Shown here piece by piece: positions 35,701 through 50,201 of a stretch of DNA of 64,000 nucleotides. The notes beneath the pieces are model-generated. The model worked only from the letters and a program-made list of their open reading frames with translations. It did no database searches and had not been told where the DNA came from. The stretch is from assembly GCA_964247055.1 (NCBI GenBank), contig OZ176060.1:1612001-1676000 (forward strand), written 5' to 3'. Both the position numbers and the translations under genes were made by a program. Origin of the DNA: Paragordius varius (Eukaryota; Nematomorpha). The number at the start of each line of letters is the position of its first letter. Within the stretch, counting starts at the first letter, position 1.

Positions 35701-38700
35701 AATCTTTTTAAAAATATTTGAAAAAAATTAAAAATTATCGATATTTTGTGTTTGTAGTTATCCTTATGCTATATTTCAACAAATGATGTTTAGTTGATGC
35801 GTCTTTCTCTATTGTATTAATTTTATTTGACCTAATGTGTGCGACAAAAATGCCATTTAAATCGAGGTAATAGCAGAAACAAACTTTTCATCGATATTCA
35901 TTATCCTGAATATTTATTTTGGTGGCGGACATTGTAATAAAATGACAATCAAATGCGTGTATTATTAGAATGGCATGTATCTTTTTAAGAGCCTTGTACA
36001 ACACCATATATATAGAATAGTTTTTTACCAAAAAAATAAATGAAATTACAAAAGATTTCTTACAAAACATTTTGCGGCAAATATATTTTTTTACTGAAAA
36101 CACTTGCGCATTGAAAATAAATTAAACACACTGATTATTGATATTATACGGACAGCAATCTCGTTGAATAACGAATACAATTATGATTGCATTGTTAACC
36201 TCTTATTACAATAAAGAATAAAATTTATAACCGGCAAAAGGGATAAAATTATTTGGTCTAAAGAATCAAACCAAATTATAAGATGGTTTTAGTATTTGTA
36301 CTAACCGAGTGCCGCATTTTCAGCTGAAAAAAATCTGCAGCAGACATGAATTAATATTTTGATATATTGCAAGCAAGGGACTGTAAAAAATTAGCAGCAA
36401 CTATTTATTTCAATTTTTGCCTATTCTGTTGGCAATGTATTCAAAATCGCATATCTTATTAAACAATAAGTAAAGTTTATAAAAATTTTGAATTATATTT
36501 GCGGTTTTCTTCAATAAATTATAATTCTGGCCTTAGAATATACTTAAAAAATCTAATTTAATGGTTATATGTAGACTAAATATTTTGCCGAAATAATTAG
36601 TAGCGTTTTTTGCATAATATTATAATTTAAATATATAATTAGTTAAAAATAATATTTTAAAATGGATGATATAAATTTTTTAATTTTATTAATATATTTT
36701 TTTAAAATAAATTGTATATATTTCTTTTTTTTTTAATTTTCGTGAAAAAAATTGGGAGGGGCGGCGTGTTAGGCGCCTCTTATTTAAAATATAATATTCA
36801 TCTATATATTAATATAAAATAAGATTTTACTTGTGTGCTATGACAGGTGTCAAAAGGGAATTTAAAATTGATTGCATACTTTTCTTTAATCTGCTTAACA
36901 CAAGAACCATTATTACCCATTATAGTCCCGGTAAAGGGTTGCCTAAATTGGAGACTAACTTCATGAGAATCAGGGTGGCATTTGGATACCACTGGAAAAA
37001 ATAGAAAAAATTTTTAAGCAATTATTATATAAGGTAGTAAGATCTGAATACTTATTATGTTTTAAAAAACAAATTACAAAATAATTTTTTATACATGGAG
37101 TTTTGATTAGGATTATAAATTTTATATATGATTTTCAGATACCGTTTTTATTGCTATTCTGGATAAGGCATCCATTCGTTCCCGTTTCTTAACTCTTTTT
37201 CTTTATCAGGAATGGATTTTCGAAATTAAATTATTATATAAATAATCTGCTTAAGCTTTTTAAAAATTCAGGTAAAAATAATGCTGTCTACTAATATTTT
37301 TAAATTAAAAATTATAAAATTTATTAAACATTGTTAATACGTTTGAAATCTGTTACATTATAAAAATATACAATTTTTCAGCAACAACAATTTTTCAAGC
37401 AAAAGCACAATTTTTTCAGAATTAAGTACAATTTTTTTTATTTTTCAAAAATTTAATACATTTAATTTTAAATTAGTTAAATTTTAGCGTTGAATTATGA
37501 TTTTTAATGTTTTATTATCAATATTTGGTGGTAAAAAGATTATGTTCAAACATTTTGCCCATAACTTAATTCTATTATTTATTTAATATTTTTTATTTTA
37601 AATTTATTTTTACTTGAATTTTTAAATATTGGAGTTTTTAATATATATGAATATAATAAAAACATAACGTTAATTTTTTTTAAATATTAATCATTAAAAA
37701 ACTCCAACTTGGAAATATAAGTTAGAAATGAAAATAAGTTAAATATAAAATATATTAATATAATAAATTCAATTAAGTCATGGGAAAAAATAATATTTTT
37801 GAAAAACAATAAACAATAATAATCATAATTAACGCTAAAATAAAAAATTTATTAATTTTAAATCAAATAAATACTTAATAAATTGTCATGACATAAAAAA
37901 ATTATCTTAATTTTAAAATGTTGCGTTTTAAAATGTTATTTTTGACTAAATGGTTTATATAAAATATAGGAACAATTTAGAAACTTTACTTTTTTAAAAT
38001 ACTTTTAATCGCGGTCTCATCCTGATAGAAAATTATGATACATTAATGCATAAAAGATTTATTACGGTACTATATAGGGTTTAAAATTAACTTCTCATAT
38101 ATATTAACATTGAAATAAGGGGCCCCGCTTATTAATGGGTTTGTTGGGTTTTTCTTAATCGGGTATTTAATCATTAAAAATTTTTTCAAATATCTTATAA
38201 TATATTATTATTCTATGAACGCTGACACCCTCAATAAAATTAAACCTAATCCTTATACGGCTTAAGCCTTAAAATAAAACTCTTACTTCGGCCACATCAC
38301 TAGAGCCAAAAACTTGGGGTATCACTTTATGTCGGGTAACCTTGAAGGCTCAAGAAAACGTGATAGTTGTAAAATGCGTTCGATCTATAATTTAACTAAA
38401 GAAACCAAACTATCAATGCAACAGTTGATAGGCACTCCACCTAACCGTACAATATGGCGTAACTACAATTACGAAATATGGACAAATCTACACAACAACA
38501 ATTTATTGAATATTAACCAATTTTTTGGAGTATTATATCCCAAAGTCTTAATTTTTGTGCTAGTCCGCAGCGACTCTTAGCTTTCTTATCAATAAGCGTT
38601 TTACTTTCCAGAAGATTTTGAGACTTTCAGATTATTTGAGAGACCGTGTATATTTTAAATCTTATCATGATGTAAGGCAGGGTGTCCAGCAGGCCCTCAG

Positions 38701-41700
38701 AGACTTTAAAAGAAAAATTTTGAAATTTATTATTGCAAAAATATGCTCACAAAATCTTAGCAAAATCGATATGTTACCAATTTTTTTAAATAAGTCTACC
38801 AAATTAAATGCAATATTACCTAGGCATTTTGTAGTCGTTTGAAAACTAATGAATTACACGAGTCGACAAATTTGGACTTTTTCGAGCACCATCACTCTAT
38901 TAAAATTTAATTAATTTCAGTGTTCTAAAACCGAATCTAAAACTTTGATCTCCCTAATCAGAATTTTGAAATATTAGGGGTTTTTTTTTCAAAAACAAGA
39001 GAAAATAGACAAAAATCAAATATAACTTTATTTAAAATTATTTTATAAAATTAATATTGTTTAATAAAGCGTTTTAAATTCTATCTTTTAAATATAAATA
39101 TGTCATTTTACTGGTATAAAGATTAAAATTTAGTGTTTGTAAGCTAATTTTAAACACGTATAAATTTGCATTATCAAATACTAAAAGAAATATTTTGTGG
39201 TTTAAACCTTCGGCTTTCAGATAGGCCATATATATTTTGTTAGTTTTGGTTATTTTAGTACTTACTAGGGTTTTTTTTCGGTTGATTTCTATAAAAAAAC
39301 CTTGTTAATTATATCTAGTGGATATTATTTATTTTCAAAATCATTGGATGCGATATATTTTAAATTTCAGATGGATGTTGGGCAGCCACTTTTTGGTGGA
39401 TATCTTATCATATTTTTATGGGCTACAATAGAACCGCTTGTACTTTTCTAATCTTATTATCCGATTTAATTGTCGAATATGTATAACTCTATTCTATAAA
39501 TAGGTTAATTTGACATGTCAATTTCCCTGGATTTACGTTATTCTGCAGGTCTCCTCGGCTCTATGATCACCTCATTGTATATCCTTTGCCATATCTGGCA
39601 TAATTATAGGAACGCTTGGGGGATGTTATATTGCAAAACTTGTGCAAGCCGCTCGGATCTATCACCATGCATTAGCTCTTTGAGTTTTTTAATATTTATT
39701 ATTTTTAATACTCTTTAGCTCTTAGCAATTTATTTTAATTCTATATTCTTAAAGTTTCGTATTCTCTTTTATTTAATACATAGAATTTTTCATTAATATA
39801 TTCAAATAAATGATATTTATTTATTGTATATTGTCTATTTCTATGTCGAATAACAAGCCCGAATAAGACGTTTTTCTCGTGCAAAAGATAGCAATCCTTC
39901 AGCAGCGATTTTGGTCAGTTTTATTTTAATATAAAGATCGACAAAATTTTTATCAAGTTCTATTATATGAATCATCAATCGTTAATAAAAAATCCTCCGT
40001 GGTATCGTACACCAAGACAGATATATTTGGCTCATTTGCATTTTTGTTCTAAAATTATAATGAAAAACCTGGCTTTGGAATACCACTAGTGCTCGTTCAA
40101 ATATTTAACGAGGAATAATTGTTTTGTAAAATTAAATACAAAATTAAATTTAAAAAAATCGGGTTTGCGGCCTCATTTTTTTTTGTTTTAGCCTTTACAT
40201 GCCATTAGGTTACAGAAATGCAAAAAATGGGGTGGTACAAAACCTTGTTTATATATTTTTAAAGTGAATTATATACATTATATGGAAAATCAAAGTTTAA
40301 GAACATTGGCGTCTAAAAAAATATGCGGCTTTAAGTTTTGTGTTGAGCACCCCTGATTTAAGGTATTGGGCCAAATTTAAAATATTTTTAGCTTTTTGGC
40401 GCATTCTTCAAAATTTAAAAATGTAATAATATTTCTCATAAATGCCAAACGCTTCAATCCAAAAAAATATTTTTTAAATTTATCACAAACTATAAAATAA
40501 ATATATATAAAATTTTGGAACAGAAAGAAAATTAAATGGGCTAGTTCGTAAAAGTGCGAAGCAAGTAATAATAAATGTATGACTTTAAAGGATATTATTA
40601 AAAAAAATCATTTTTATAAAAAATTTTTTTAATTACCTTAGAATTTATACATCGTCTTGAAATGTACAAATATTTTATATTTTCAACCTATATTTGAAAG
40701 CGAAATTTTTATATTTGAGCTGAGTTAATAGAAATGATCATCATTAAATTATATAGAATAAATGTTATTTATAATACTTAAAGGTTGTCATAGAGTCACC
40801 ACTCTCTTTTAAAAGGTATCATTTTATAGATATAAAATTAACGAATCATTGCTTTTTTGCATTAATTATAACAAAACTACATTCTATAAATTAAATTAAG
40901 CAAAATATCGAATTTTTTGGAAAAAAAATTAATCCCATAATTTTTATACTTATTTTTATCGCGCAACCTCAGGATTTTATTTTTATTAAAGAAATTACCC
41001 ATTTTAGTAATTAAAAACTTAGGGCGTACAAAGCCCACACATCCTATATTAAAAACTTTTACCGCTAACAACCAAAAGCACCAGGATTTTTCTAATAAAT
41101 TATCAGTATCGCATAATTCATCAGGATATTATTTATACATTCCATTTTGTGCGCTGTGTAATTTAAAGTATCAATGTTTTACGTTATCGATACACTATTG
41201 GGATATTATATGTTTATTTTTAAATGTTAATAGATAAAAAAAAGTTTGAAGAGGCTAATAATATTTATTTATTATGCATACTTTTTGGTCTGGGCTCCAT
41301 ATTCATCTAATAATAAATATTAAATATGCATTTAATGAAATATATTCTATAGACAATTTTTCATGAAAAACGCGCACACAATGACATTCACTTGGATACA
41401 ACACATTCATTTTTGTCCTTCGATTCGAATTGGGTTAGTTAATACCCCAGACCTGTTTAAAACTAAATTCTTTAAAAAAATATGGAAGGAATCGAAACCA
41501 TGGCAAAATCTTGCACTTATAAAAAAAAATTATTCAAAAATACTTGATATTACTTATTTTAAGCTAAAATCGAAAAGTAAAAATTTAGTCAATGTGACAT
41601 GTATGCAATGATAAAATTGGAAATCAATGCAAAATAAACCGCTTTTTCTATTTCTATCAATATTAGATGTAATTTCAATAAAAAATTAGCTTTAATTTTA

Positions 41701-43068
41701 CCTTTAAAATTAAAGGTAGACGATATTTTACAAAAATTTTGTAAAATAAAAATGGCGTCGAAGTAGTTTGACATGGAACTTTTTTTTCAAAACAAAATAT
41801 TTAGATATTTTGGCATATTTATATAATTTTTATTAGGAGATAAGCATAAATTTAAATTGTGAACGTTTCCTTCAGTAGTTTTTTAAAAATCCTAACTCAA
41901 ATTTTGTCAAGGGTATTTAGATACCCCAATTTGAATCAAAGTGTTAAATATCAAAACATTTTGTAAAAAATTAATAATATTTTACTTTCATCATTCCAGC
42001 AGTGCAAACAGAAAATAGGCTTAGTTTATTTGAATAGCCCTTAAACATTCTTTTGGGATATTCAATTATCAAATCTATCCTATATCCAGTAGAATCCTAT
42101 AATAAATAATTATTTAATGATAATAACTATAACCATGATTTAATTAACAAAATAGAGATTTAAGTTTTAAAATTTAATATTAATGGCTAATTATAAAAAT
42201 GTTAGTGTTTAACGTTAAAATAAAGAGCCTGGAACAATATGAATCTATTAAAACTCGATATAAAATTCACAAAATTTATATATTATAAATTTGATAAAAT
42301 GCAAATTAAAATAGTTAAATTTATATTTCCTCTCAAATAAAAATCATTTATATTTATATTGGTAAATATGCGCGTTCTGATTCGGTGCATATTATCAAAA
42401 AATTCTTGCTCATAGTCATAAATAATTTTTTAAAGCCTGTTAACCTTATTTATCAACACGATATTCATTATTCTGAAGCTTTTAACGATAGGTTGATAAA
42501 CGTATATCTTTGCTGCGCACCTTATTATAGAATGAAAAATAAAACTAAAATTTGTCTTTTGGTAACCGTTTTATTGGCGTATAAATTGCTAATTTGTTAC
42601 AATTAAATTTATTATTATATGGCATTTGTCTAAATTACAGATTTAATAAGTTTTACTTTAATTAAAAATCAAAATGGAAAGACACTTTCCCATTTTTGAT
42701 CTAAATTCTTAAAATTTCAATGTACGCAATTTTCAATCAATTGCATTTATATATCCTAATTATTGTTAATACCTTAATAGTTCCACATCTTCTTTGAGGA
42801 ATTTCCCATAAAACAATGTTGCTGTAATTTACAGGCTTTATACATTCATTATTTTTTGTCAAAATTCTGCCCTTGAAACTGTAGATAAAATTGAATCGGA
42901 AAACAAAGGAATCTTTGGTGCATTTTAATTCGACTATAATAATAATTTATATTTAATATGCAAAAAACATTTTTGTGGTTGTTATATATTTAATAAATAC
43001 TGTTTTGTTTAAACACTCGAATATACATTTTTAATGGATATATATATATATTATATATATATATATAT

Positions 43069-43100
<32 letters not shown>

Positions 43101-46100
43101 ATAATTTAAAATTAAAATCATTTATTAAACAAGAGGTATTAGCAGTCAAAATTCAATTGGCTTATTATTCTAAACCAAAAATAAATAAAAGCTAGGCGCA
43201 CCAATAGGGCGAGTGCCATAACATTTAGAACTAAGAGGTTTATTGAACATATACAATTATTCATGCAAATCATTTTTTCAACCAAATGCAACATTTTTCA
43301 ACCAAGCATTTTTTCAAGCAATCCAACATTTTATTTTTAACCAAAGACAACATTTTTCAAGCAAAACCAACAATTCTTTTTAAATTAAAAAGATTTTTTT
43401 ATTTTATGACATAAATGTAATTTAATTTTAGCCTAAAATTATAATCTTTATTGTTTTATGCAAGAGTGTCCTTGAAAACTTCATGTACTTGAACATCCAG
43501 TTGGTCCCTGAACACATCAAGCTTGAACATAGTTGGTTTTTAAATTTTTTAAATTTTGATTTAACTATAATGTATTTTTTATTTTATTTTTTAACCTAAT
43601 TTTCTTTGTTTATTATATCTTTATACATTAAAAAATTAAAATTTTTATTCGAAAAACACTTTTTAAAACTAATTTTTTTCCAATTTAACAAAATTATTAA
43701 CTTTTAATTGTTTTCAATGAAAATTATAAATAATAACCCAGTAAAACTTATATATCTTAAGGGCTTATATTCTTATATATGAAAATTTTAAGAAAATTTA
43801 TAAGGATATATATTTCTCAATGATTAAAAGTTGGTATTGATATAAAATTTATGTTGAATAGTAGAAAATAGAATAAAAACGATAAAATAGATGAATAATT
43901 TACGATTTAATTGATAAAAGTTAAAAATAAAACAAAAAAGGCAAAGTATTGAAGTTTTAAAGGACCAACTTGAAATGTTCAAGCAACTTGTAATATTCAA
44001 GCAACTTTAGGTCTTCAAAGACATTCTTAAAGTGCAAATGGTATAACATTAAATTTAATGATATAATCCGAAAATTGCATTATTTATTTGTAATATTTTT
44101 TCCTCTACAATTTTAGTACCAAATCAATCTATACAATTTGCGCCTCAAGAGTGTATTTTGAAAGATTAAATATTGTTTACTTAATGTTCCTTACATTTTT
44201 TGCTATATTTATTTTCAAAGTAAACAATTTTATTTGTTTCGAACTAATCTACTTTATTTGATAAATATTATGAACTTATAAATGGTTTAAACTAATATTA
44301 CGATCAATACACTTATAAGTTTAGTTTAAATAAAGAGAATAAATGTAATAGGATAGAATAATATTTTATTGCTTCAAAAAGTTAAAATCAAGATTAAAAT
44401 ATTGAAAGACCAGAAGTGCTCTGGGACCAACTTTAATTCAAAGACAATCTTGAGGCACAAATTGTATTTATTGATTAGGTGAAACTCTTGTAAAGAAAAT
44501 ATTATTATATTAACTAAAAATTAAATAAATACCTTATAATTGAATTGTCATAATATAATAAATATTTTTTAATTTTAAAAAAAATTGTTGTTTTTGCTTA
44601 AAAAGATGTTGCTTGCTTAAAAAATTTTGGCACTTGCTTGAAAAAATGTTATGGTATATCAGCCACATTATACCTAATGAAATCTTACAGTTTCAAAATT
44701 ATATTAATAAATCTTATGAGTTGTTCTACGTCATCATGCACCATCTCTAAAGCTCACTCCACGCATACAAAATACCTATTTTTCATTGCCTTTGGTATTA
44801 AATATTTAATAATATGTAGGCTACTTTTTAGGATTCAGATTTGTTATATGCCGATATTTTATTATCTAGCACTGCGTTAAATTTAATCTTTGATAAATGA
44901 AATAAGAAATGTATAAATTACATTCAACATTTGTCTTCGGTGACATTTTATTGATTGGTTTCTTCGTACGATTGAAAAATGTGGAATTTTTACCCTCAAA
45001 ATAATCGTTAAGATCCACTTGTCCACCTTCAATACTTGTTTGTTCCTCTTCAAAAAAATCTTCTCCATGAGAACCTGAACCTATCAGTTGTTTGCCGCTA
45101 GCTGTTATATTTCCGATTTTATCAATCCACTATAAAAATTATCAACAGCGATATCATGTTTTGTGATCAATGAATTCACAAATAAATAAATGTAAATTAA
45201 AAAATATACCATGTATTGATCTTGGTCATTTAACAATGTTTTCTCTTTGATTTCATTTTTATGATTGGCTGGATTTCGATCTCCAATATATGTATGTAAA
45301 GAAAACCATTAATAAGTTAATCTATATTTCTAAACTTACTTTCTAATGTGAGCGGAAATAATATATATTTTTTAGTAAGTACCAGATTAATTAAGCTTAT
45401 AATTTAAAATTTCTTTGTTAGTATTCTCTAGTGTGGTGCCCTCATTCAGAGATTACGTGACTATTTGACTTTTTCATGATTTGTAAATATACACTCAATT
45501 TTTTTAAATAATTTTTAATGGGAATTTAATAGCTCCATTGTTTACTTGAAAGTTAAATAATACATTGAAACCTACCAGTTCTTATTCAACAATAAGAAGA
45601 AAAATGGATAACAGTCAGCTGTTTTAGATTTTTGTCATAAAATTATTAAATATAAAGGGTTAAAATTTTGCTAATCAATAGATATTAAATGACAAAAAAG
45701 TTAAGACGCTAATGTACAAAGCGTTTTGGATAAATGTAAATTAACTTTTTACAACCTACATAAAAAATGACGAAATTATATGAAATACTTTCAAAATGTT
45801 CCACCATAAACCCAATTAGACAATATTTTATTTAAGAAATAGTTGAAATTATTAAACTGAGACCAATTTTATGTTGATTATCATTTCCAAGTTTACCAAC
45901 TGACTTACCTGGTAAGTGGCCTTTATTTTTCGTTTCATTTAAATTTATAGGACCACCATATTGAATTCTATCTTTTGCATTTCTGTAAGGCAGTGTAGAA
46001 TTTAATGGCAGAAACCAATTATATACCAAATGATTTTCCATGTAAATATTACGAGGTTGGCGTATTTTTCTATTGGAAATCGGATTACTCGCGTCACTTT

Positions 46101-49100
46101 TCAACGATGTTTGAAGAGTGGGCGAAAAATATGATATTAAAGATGATTTAATTTTTTTGCTGATAATTGAAACAGGGATATGATTTTCTGGAAGAAAATC
46201 AATAGTTCTGGCATTATAATTTTTATCACGTTTATAGAGTTTCAATGAATTTCGCTTTTTGTCATCATCAATGATATCATAGTTAATTAGTGGTTGTTCT
46301 ATATATTGTTTTTTTCCTTTGAATTTATAATTAATTTTGTGAACAATTCCTTTAACTTTCCTACTTTTCACCTGGGATTTCTTCCTCTGCTTGGAAAATA
46401 TTTTTATATTCTTTTCTACATTATAACGGTTTTGCATATTGATACGTTCTGGTTGTGAATCCTCATATATAGATGCAAATCCTTGTTTATAATGAAGGGT
46501 TTTAACTCGTTTCTTTTTGCCGATACCTTTGTGTCTTATATACATTTTCATTTTGGCTAAATCATTTGTTTTGTTGTGTATATGATGCGAATTCATAATA
46601 TCCAACCTATTCCTTATTTGATTGGTAATTTTTAAATTATCTATTTGCGCTGTCATATGAATCTTTTGCTTATTAAAATGGCATAAAAATGATAATAACT
46701 TTTCTCTTTCCTCCTGTCCCATATTTTCAATGGATGCCAAAATATCATCTTTGGATTTCTTAATTGAGTATAGCCTACTCATCAAATCATTTTCGTGCAA
46801 AGACTTATCACAAATTAATTTAATAAGGCTGGAAAACAGTGCAAACTTTTTAGTATTCAACCAATTAAAAAAAGAGACGTATTGTAGAGTTTCATTGTGC
46901 TCCAAATAAAACAAAAATATTAACCACTTTAAAACTAACTGGTCACTCAAATTAATGACACCTTTTGATATTTTTTTCCTTATTTCGCTATTTTCTACAT
47001 AAGATAATATAATATCGGGAATTTTAATAGTGATTTTGTTGGTATTTGTTTTATTTTCAAAAATAATGGTTAAGGTGAATAAATTTTTATGCATGTAAAC
47101 ATTATGGTTACCATGTTTTGAGCGTATATCCATTTCTTCACCGCCACTATTGTATTTTACTGAATGATTAGCATATATGTGATTGCTTCTAGTCAGGGTA
47201 TAATTTTTGTTATAAGAATGCCCAGAAGAAGCGAACATTTTTCCATGTCCCTCTGTAATAACAGTTTCAGCATTGTTTTCAGGGTGTAAAGTTAAATTAT
47301 CTGTGTCGACTCTAAGTGGGTGATTATTATATAAAAAATCTTTTGTTTCATTGAACTTCTTTTTAGGTATTTTTAAAGCACGAGTCGTTTCTAGCACCAA
47401 ACTGGAAAATTTTATTTCATTGAAAGAGCCCCCTGCTGGCTTATTATCATTAATTATTCCTGTATTGCTTGATTTATTATTTGCGTGTTTCAAGCTATAT
47501 GCCTTAAAACCTGTAGGAGATAAAGTAGACTTGCTCGAGGTCACCAAATTCTGTGTTTGAGTTTTTAATGATGGTACTGTAAACACTATTGTACCAAGAT
47601 AATTCACGAATACATTATTATTATTATTACTATTTTTCGGATTTAATTTATTATAAGTATTCTTGTCGATATTAGTTACTGCTTGACCTTCTTTATCGAA
47701 AACCAGATAAGAGTTGGGATCGATTAACATTTGATCATTTTGGTTAGAATTTGGGAAAATTCGTTTTGGCTCCTCCTCTTGCCATTTTGCATAATCGGTT
47801 CGGATTTCGTTAAGCCCTGACGAAGGCGTCCCTTTAACGTTAAATGTTTCGATTGGACATTCTCCTGTGTAATAGAGGCGGTATGCATAAGAGGAATCCG
47901 TTGATTTCAGCGTAAAATTGTAGGTGTAAAATGGTTGATGTTTCTACAAAACAATTTGTTAATGATTAAATATTTGATAAAGCTAAACAAACCTAACTTA
48001 GTGAAAGAGAAAGTTACCAAAGCGATAAAATATTCTAAACGCGCAATCAAATATTATTGACCATTAATTTTTTTTGGTTGAAGAAGCGAAGCTTTTTTTC
48101 ATATTAGAGCGTTAAATGGTTAGTAGGAAAACCAAAATTGCTATTAAAGCATTTTTCACAACAAATCATACAATGAGATAGAGTTTTAATATTAAATTAA
48201 AGATTATTTGCAAATTCATGTAGTATTCTTAAAATATGTATACATTAGCAAAAATTTAATAAAATATATACAACCTTTTTAAGAGAGGAAATGGCACACA
48301 AAGAATTATTTTTATTTAATACAGATGTACTCGAAACGTTTTTTCAGTCAATAATACATTTTTTCAATCAATAAAATTCAGTCAATAAAAAAGATTTTTT
48401 TTGATGACAAATATCAAAACAAAATATTAAAAAACTTTTATCATTAAGAGCACACTGATAAGGATTATTTTAAAGAAACAAAATTGTCGAATGATAATTT
48501 TTTATTATATGCCAATACAGATCATTTATTCTCTAAACGCTAAATTTTATTAACAGGAGTATCTCTCTATATATTAACTCTAAAAAGGTAGCTTTCATCA
48601 TACCAAAGGAAGCATGAACATAATGTCGAAGGTGTGATGGGAAGAGACTGAAAAACTATTTTTATTTCTAAATAATCTCATTGAATGATTTATAGACCTA
48701 TACCATTTGGTCATAGCACAAATTAAATCACTCAATTGATTTAGACAATAATATAAAATGTTTAGTTGCAAAAAGTTTAAATTTGCCATTTTATATTAAA
48801 ACCAATTATTTTGAATTATCAATTTATTTCATTCGGTTTGTGAATGCTAATTTGAGCATTAATTAATTTTGATGTATTCATAATAAATGAAAAGGAATTT
48901 TACCTTTATCATACCACAAATAGATAGGTCAAATAAAGATATATCTTGTATATGTCCGGCAATCATTTTTTCACAATTGGCTTGCGAATTAAAATTGGAA
49001 TATATGATTCCATTAAAGGCTTTATTGAAATGAAAGGCTAGTTCTATCATGCGACCCATACAACGAACAAATGCTAAAATATTCATGTAAATAGTGTTAA

Positions 49101-50146
49101 ACTATAAGCAAAATAACATCGATCCATAATTGAATTCATCCAAGAAACTCTTTTATCTAATATTATATCTTTATAGATCGGTTTTATCCGTCAGCAAAAT
49201 AAAAGTAGAATATTGTCAACATCAACATTTTAAATAGATATAGAGAGACCTACCATTAAAAATATTTTTTTCTCATTGTTGTGTAAATTAAGTCCCAATA
49301 CTCAAATATTTATTTTATTTTAATTATATATATGATAAAAATATTTTATAATTTCATTTGATTATTTATTTAAAAATAAAACTTTGCTTTTAAAATTAGT
49401 ATTTTGCATTTTAGCTAAAAAAGTAGCCAAAAAACAGCTGTCTTTGTATTTTATAATTATTTCACGTATATGACGCTTGGTTATATATATATAATAAATA
49501 TGGTAAATGTTAAATAAATATCAACTTTTAATCATTCAGAAATTGTATATCTTTATTTGGTTTTTAAAAAATATATTAATTTTTATAATTTATATGTAAT
49601 TGAAAATACAAATTTTCTGGGTTATTAATTAAAATTTTCCGTAAAAACATTTATAAGTCAATATGTTAAATTAAAAAATATATCGAAACAAAAAAAGTCG
49701 TTATTAAATAAATAATTATACAATAGATATGCATTTAAGGTAAAAAATAATTTATGCCTAAATCCAAATTTTTAAGGACCAATTAAGGGCGCAAACACAT
49801 TCTTGAAATTTTCAAGCAACCTTGAAGTGTTTAAAGACGCTCTTGAAGTGCAAATGGTATATACATATATATATATATATAAAATTTTACCATCATCTGG
49901 CTTCGCGATCTAAATCAATGATATATATTATTATTTATTAAAAAATTTAATTAACAATTTTATAAGTCAAAAAAGTTATAATTAATATAAAAATTAAAGC
50001 AACTAGTACAATATTCTATTTAAACCACAGATAAATGTGCAGAATACATACTTTTCGGTCAGAGTTTTGTATATATATGTGTAGAGCCTTATATATTTTC
50101 AAAACAAGACGAAGTTTGTATTAAGTCCAGAATTTTTAATATATTA

Positions 50147-50201
<55 letters not shown>

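Noticed and set aside
43195-43225. Shared CGCACCAATAGGGC with the mariner remnant at about 53200
   Set aside because: Only 14 bases agree and nothing around them aligns, so it may be chance or a tiny fragment.
45832-45908. Stop codon and AATAAA taken as the end of the gene containing the 678-codon exon
   Set aside because: A strong G|GTAAGT donor precedes the stop and three phase-matched exons follow. Kept as the alternative.
48598-48789. Open minus-strand frame considered as a Gene B exon between 48904 and 47943
   Set aside because: It can be joined only by moving the previous donor away from the conserved C-G-x-I-K boundary. The exon starting at 47943 already supplies the expected ZP-C-like strand in phase 0.
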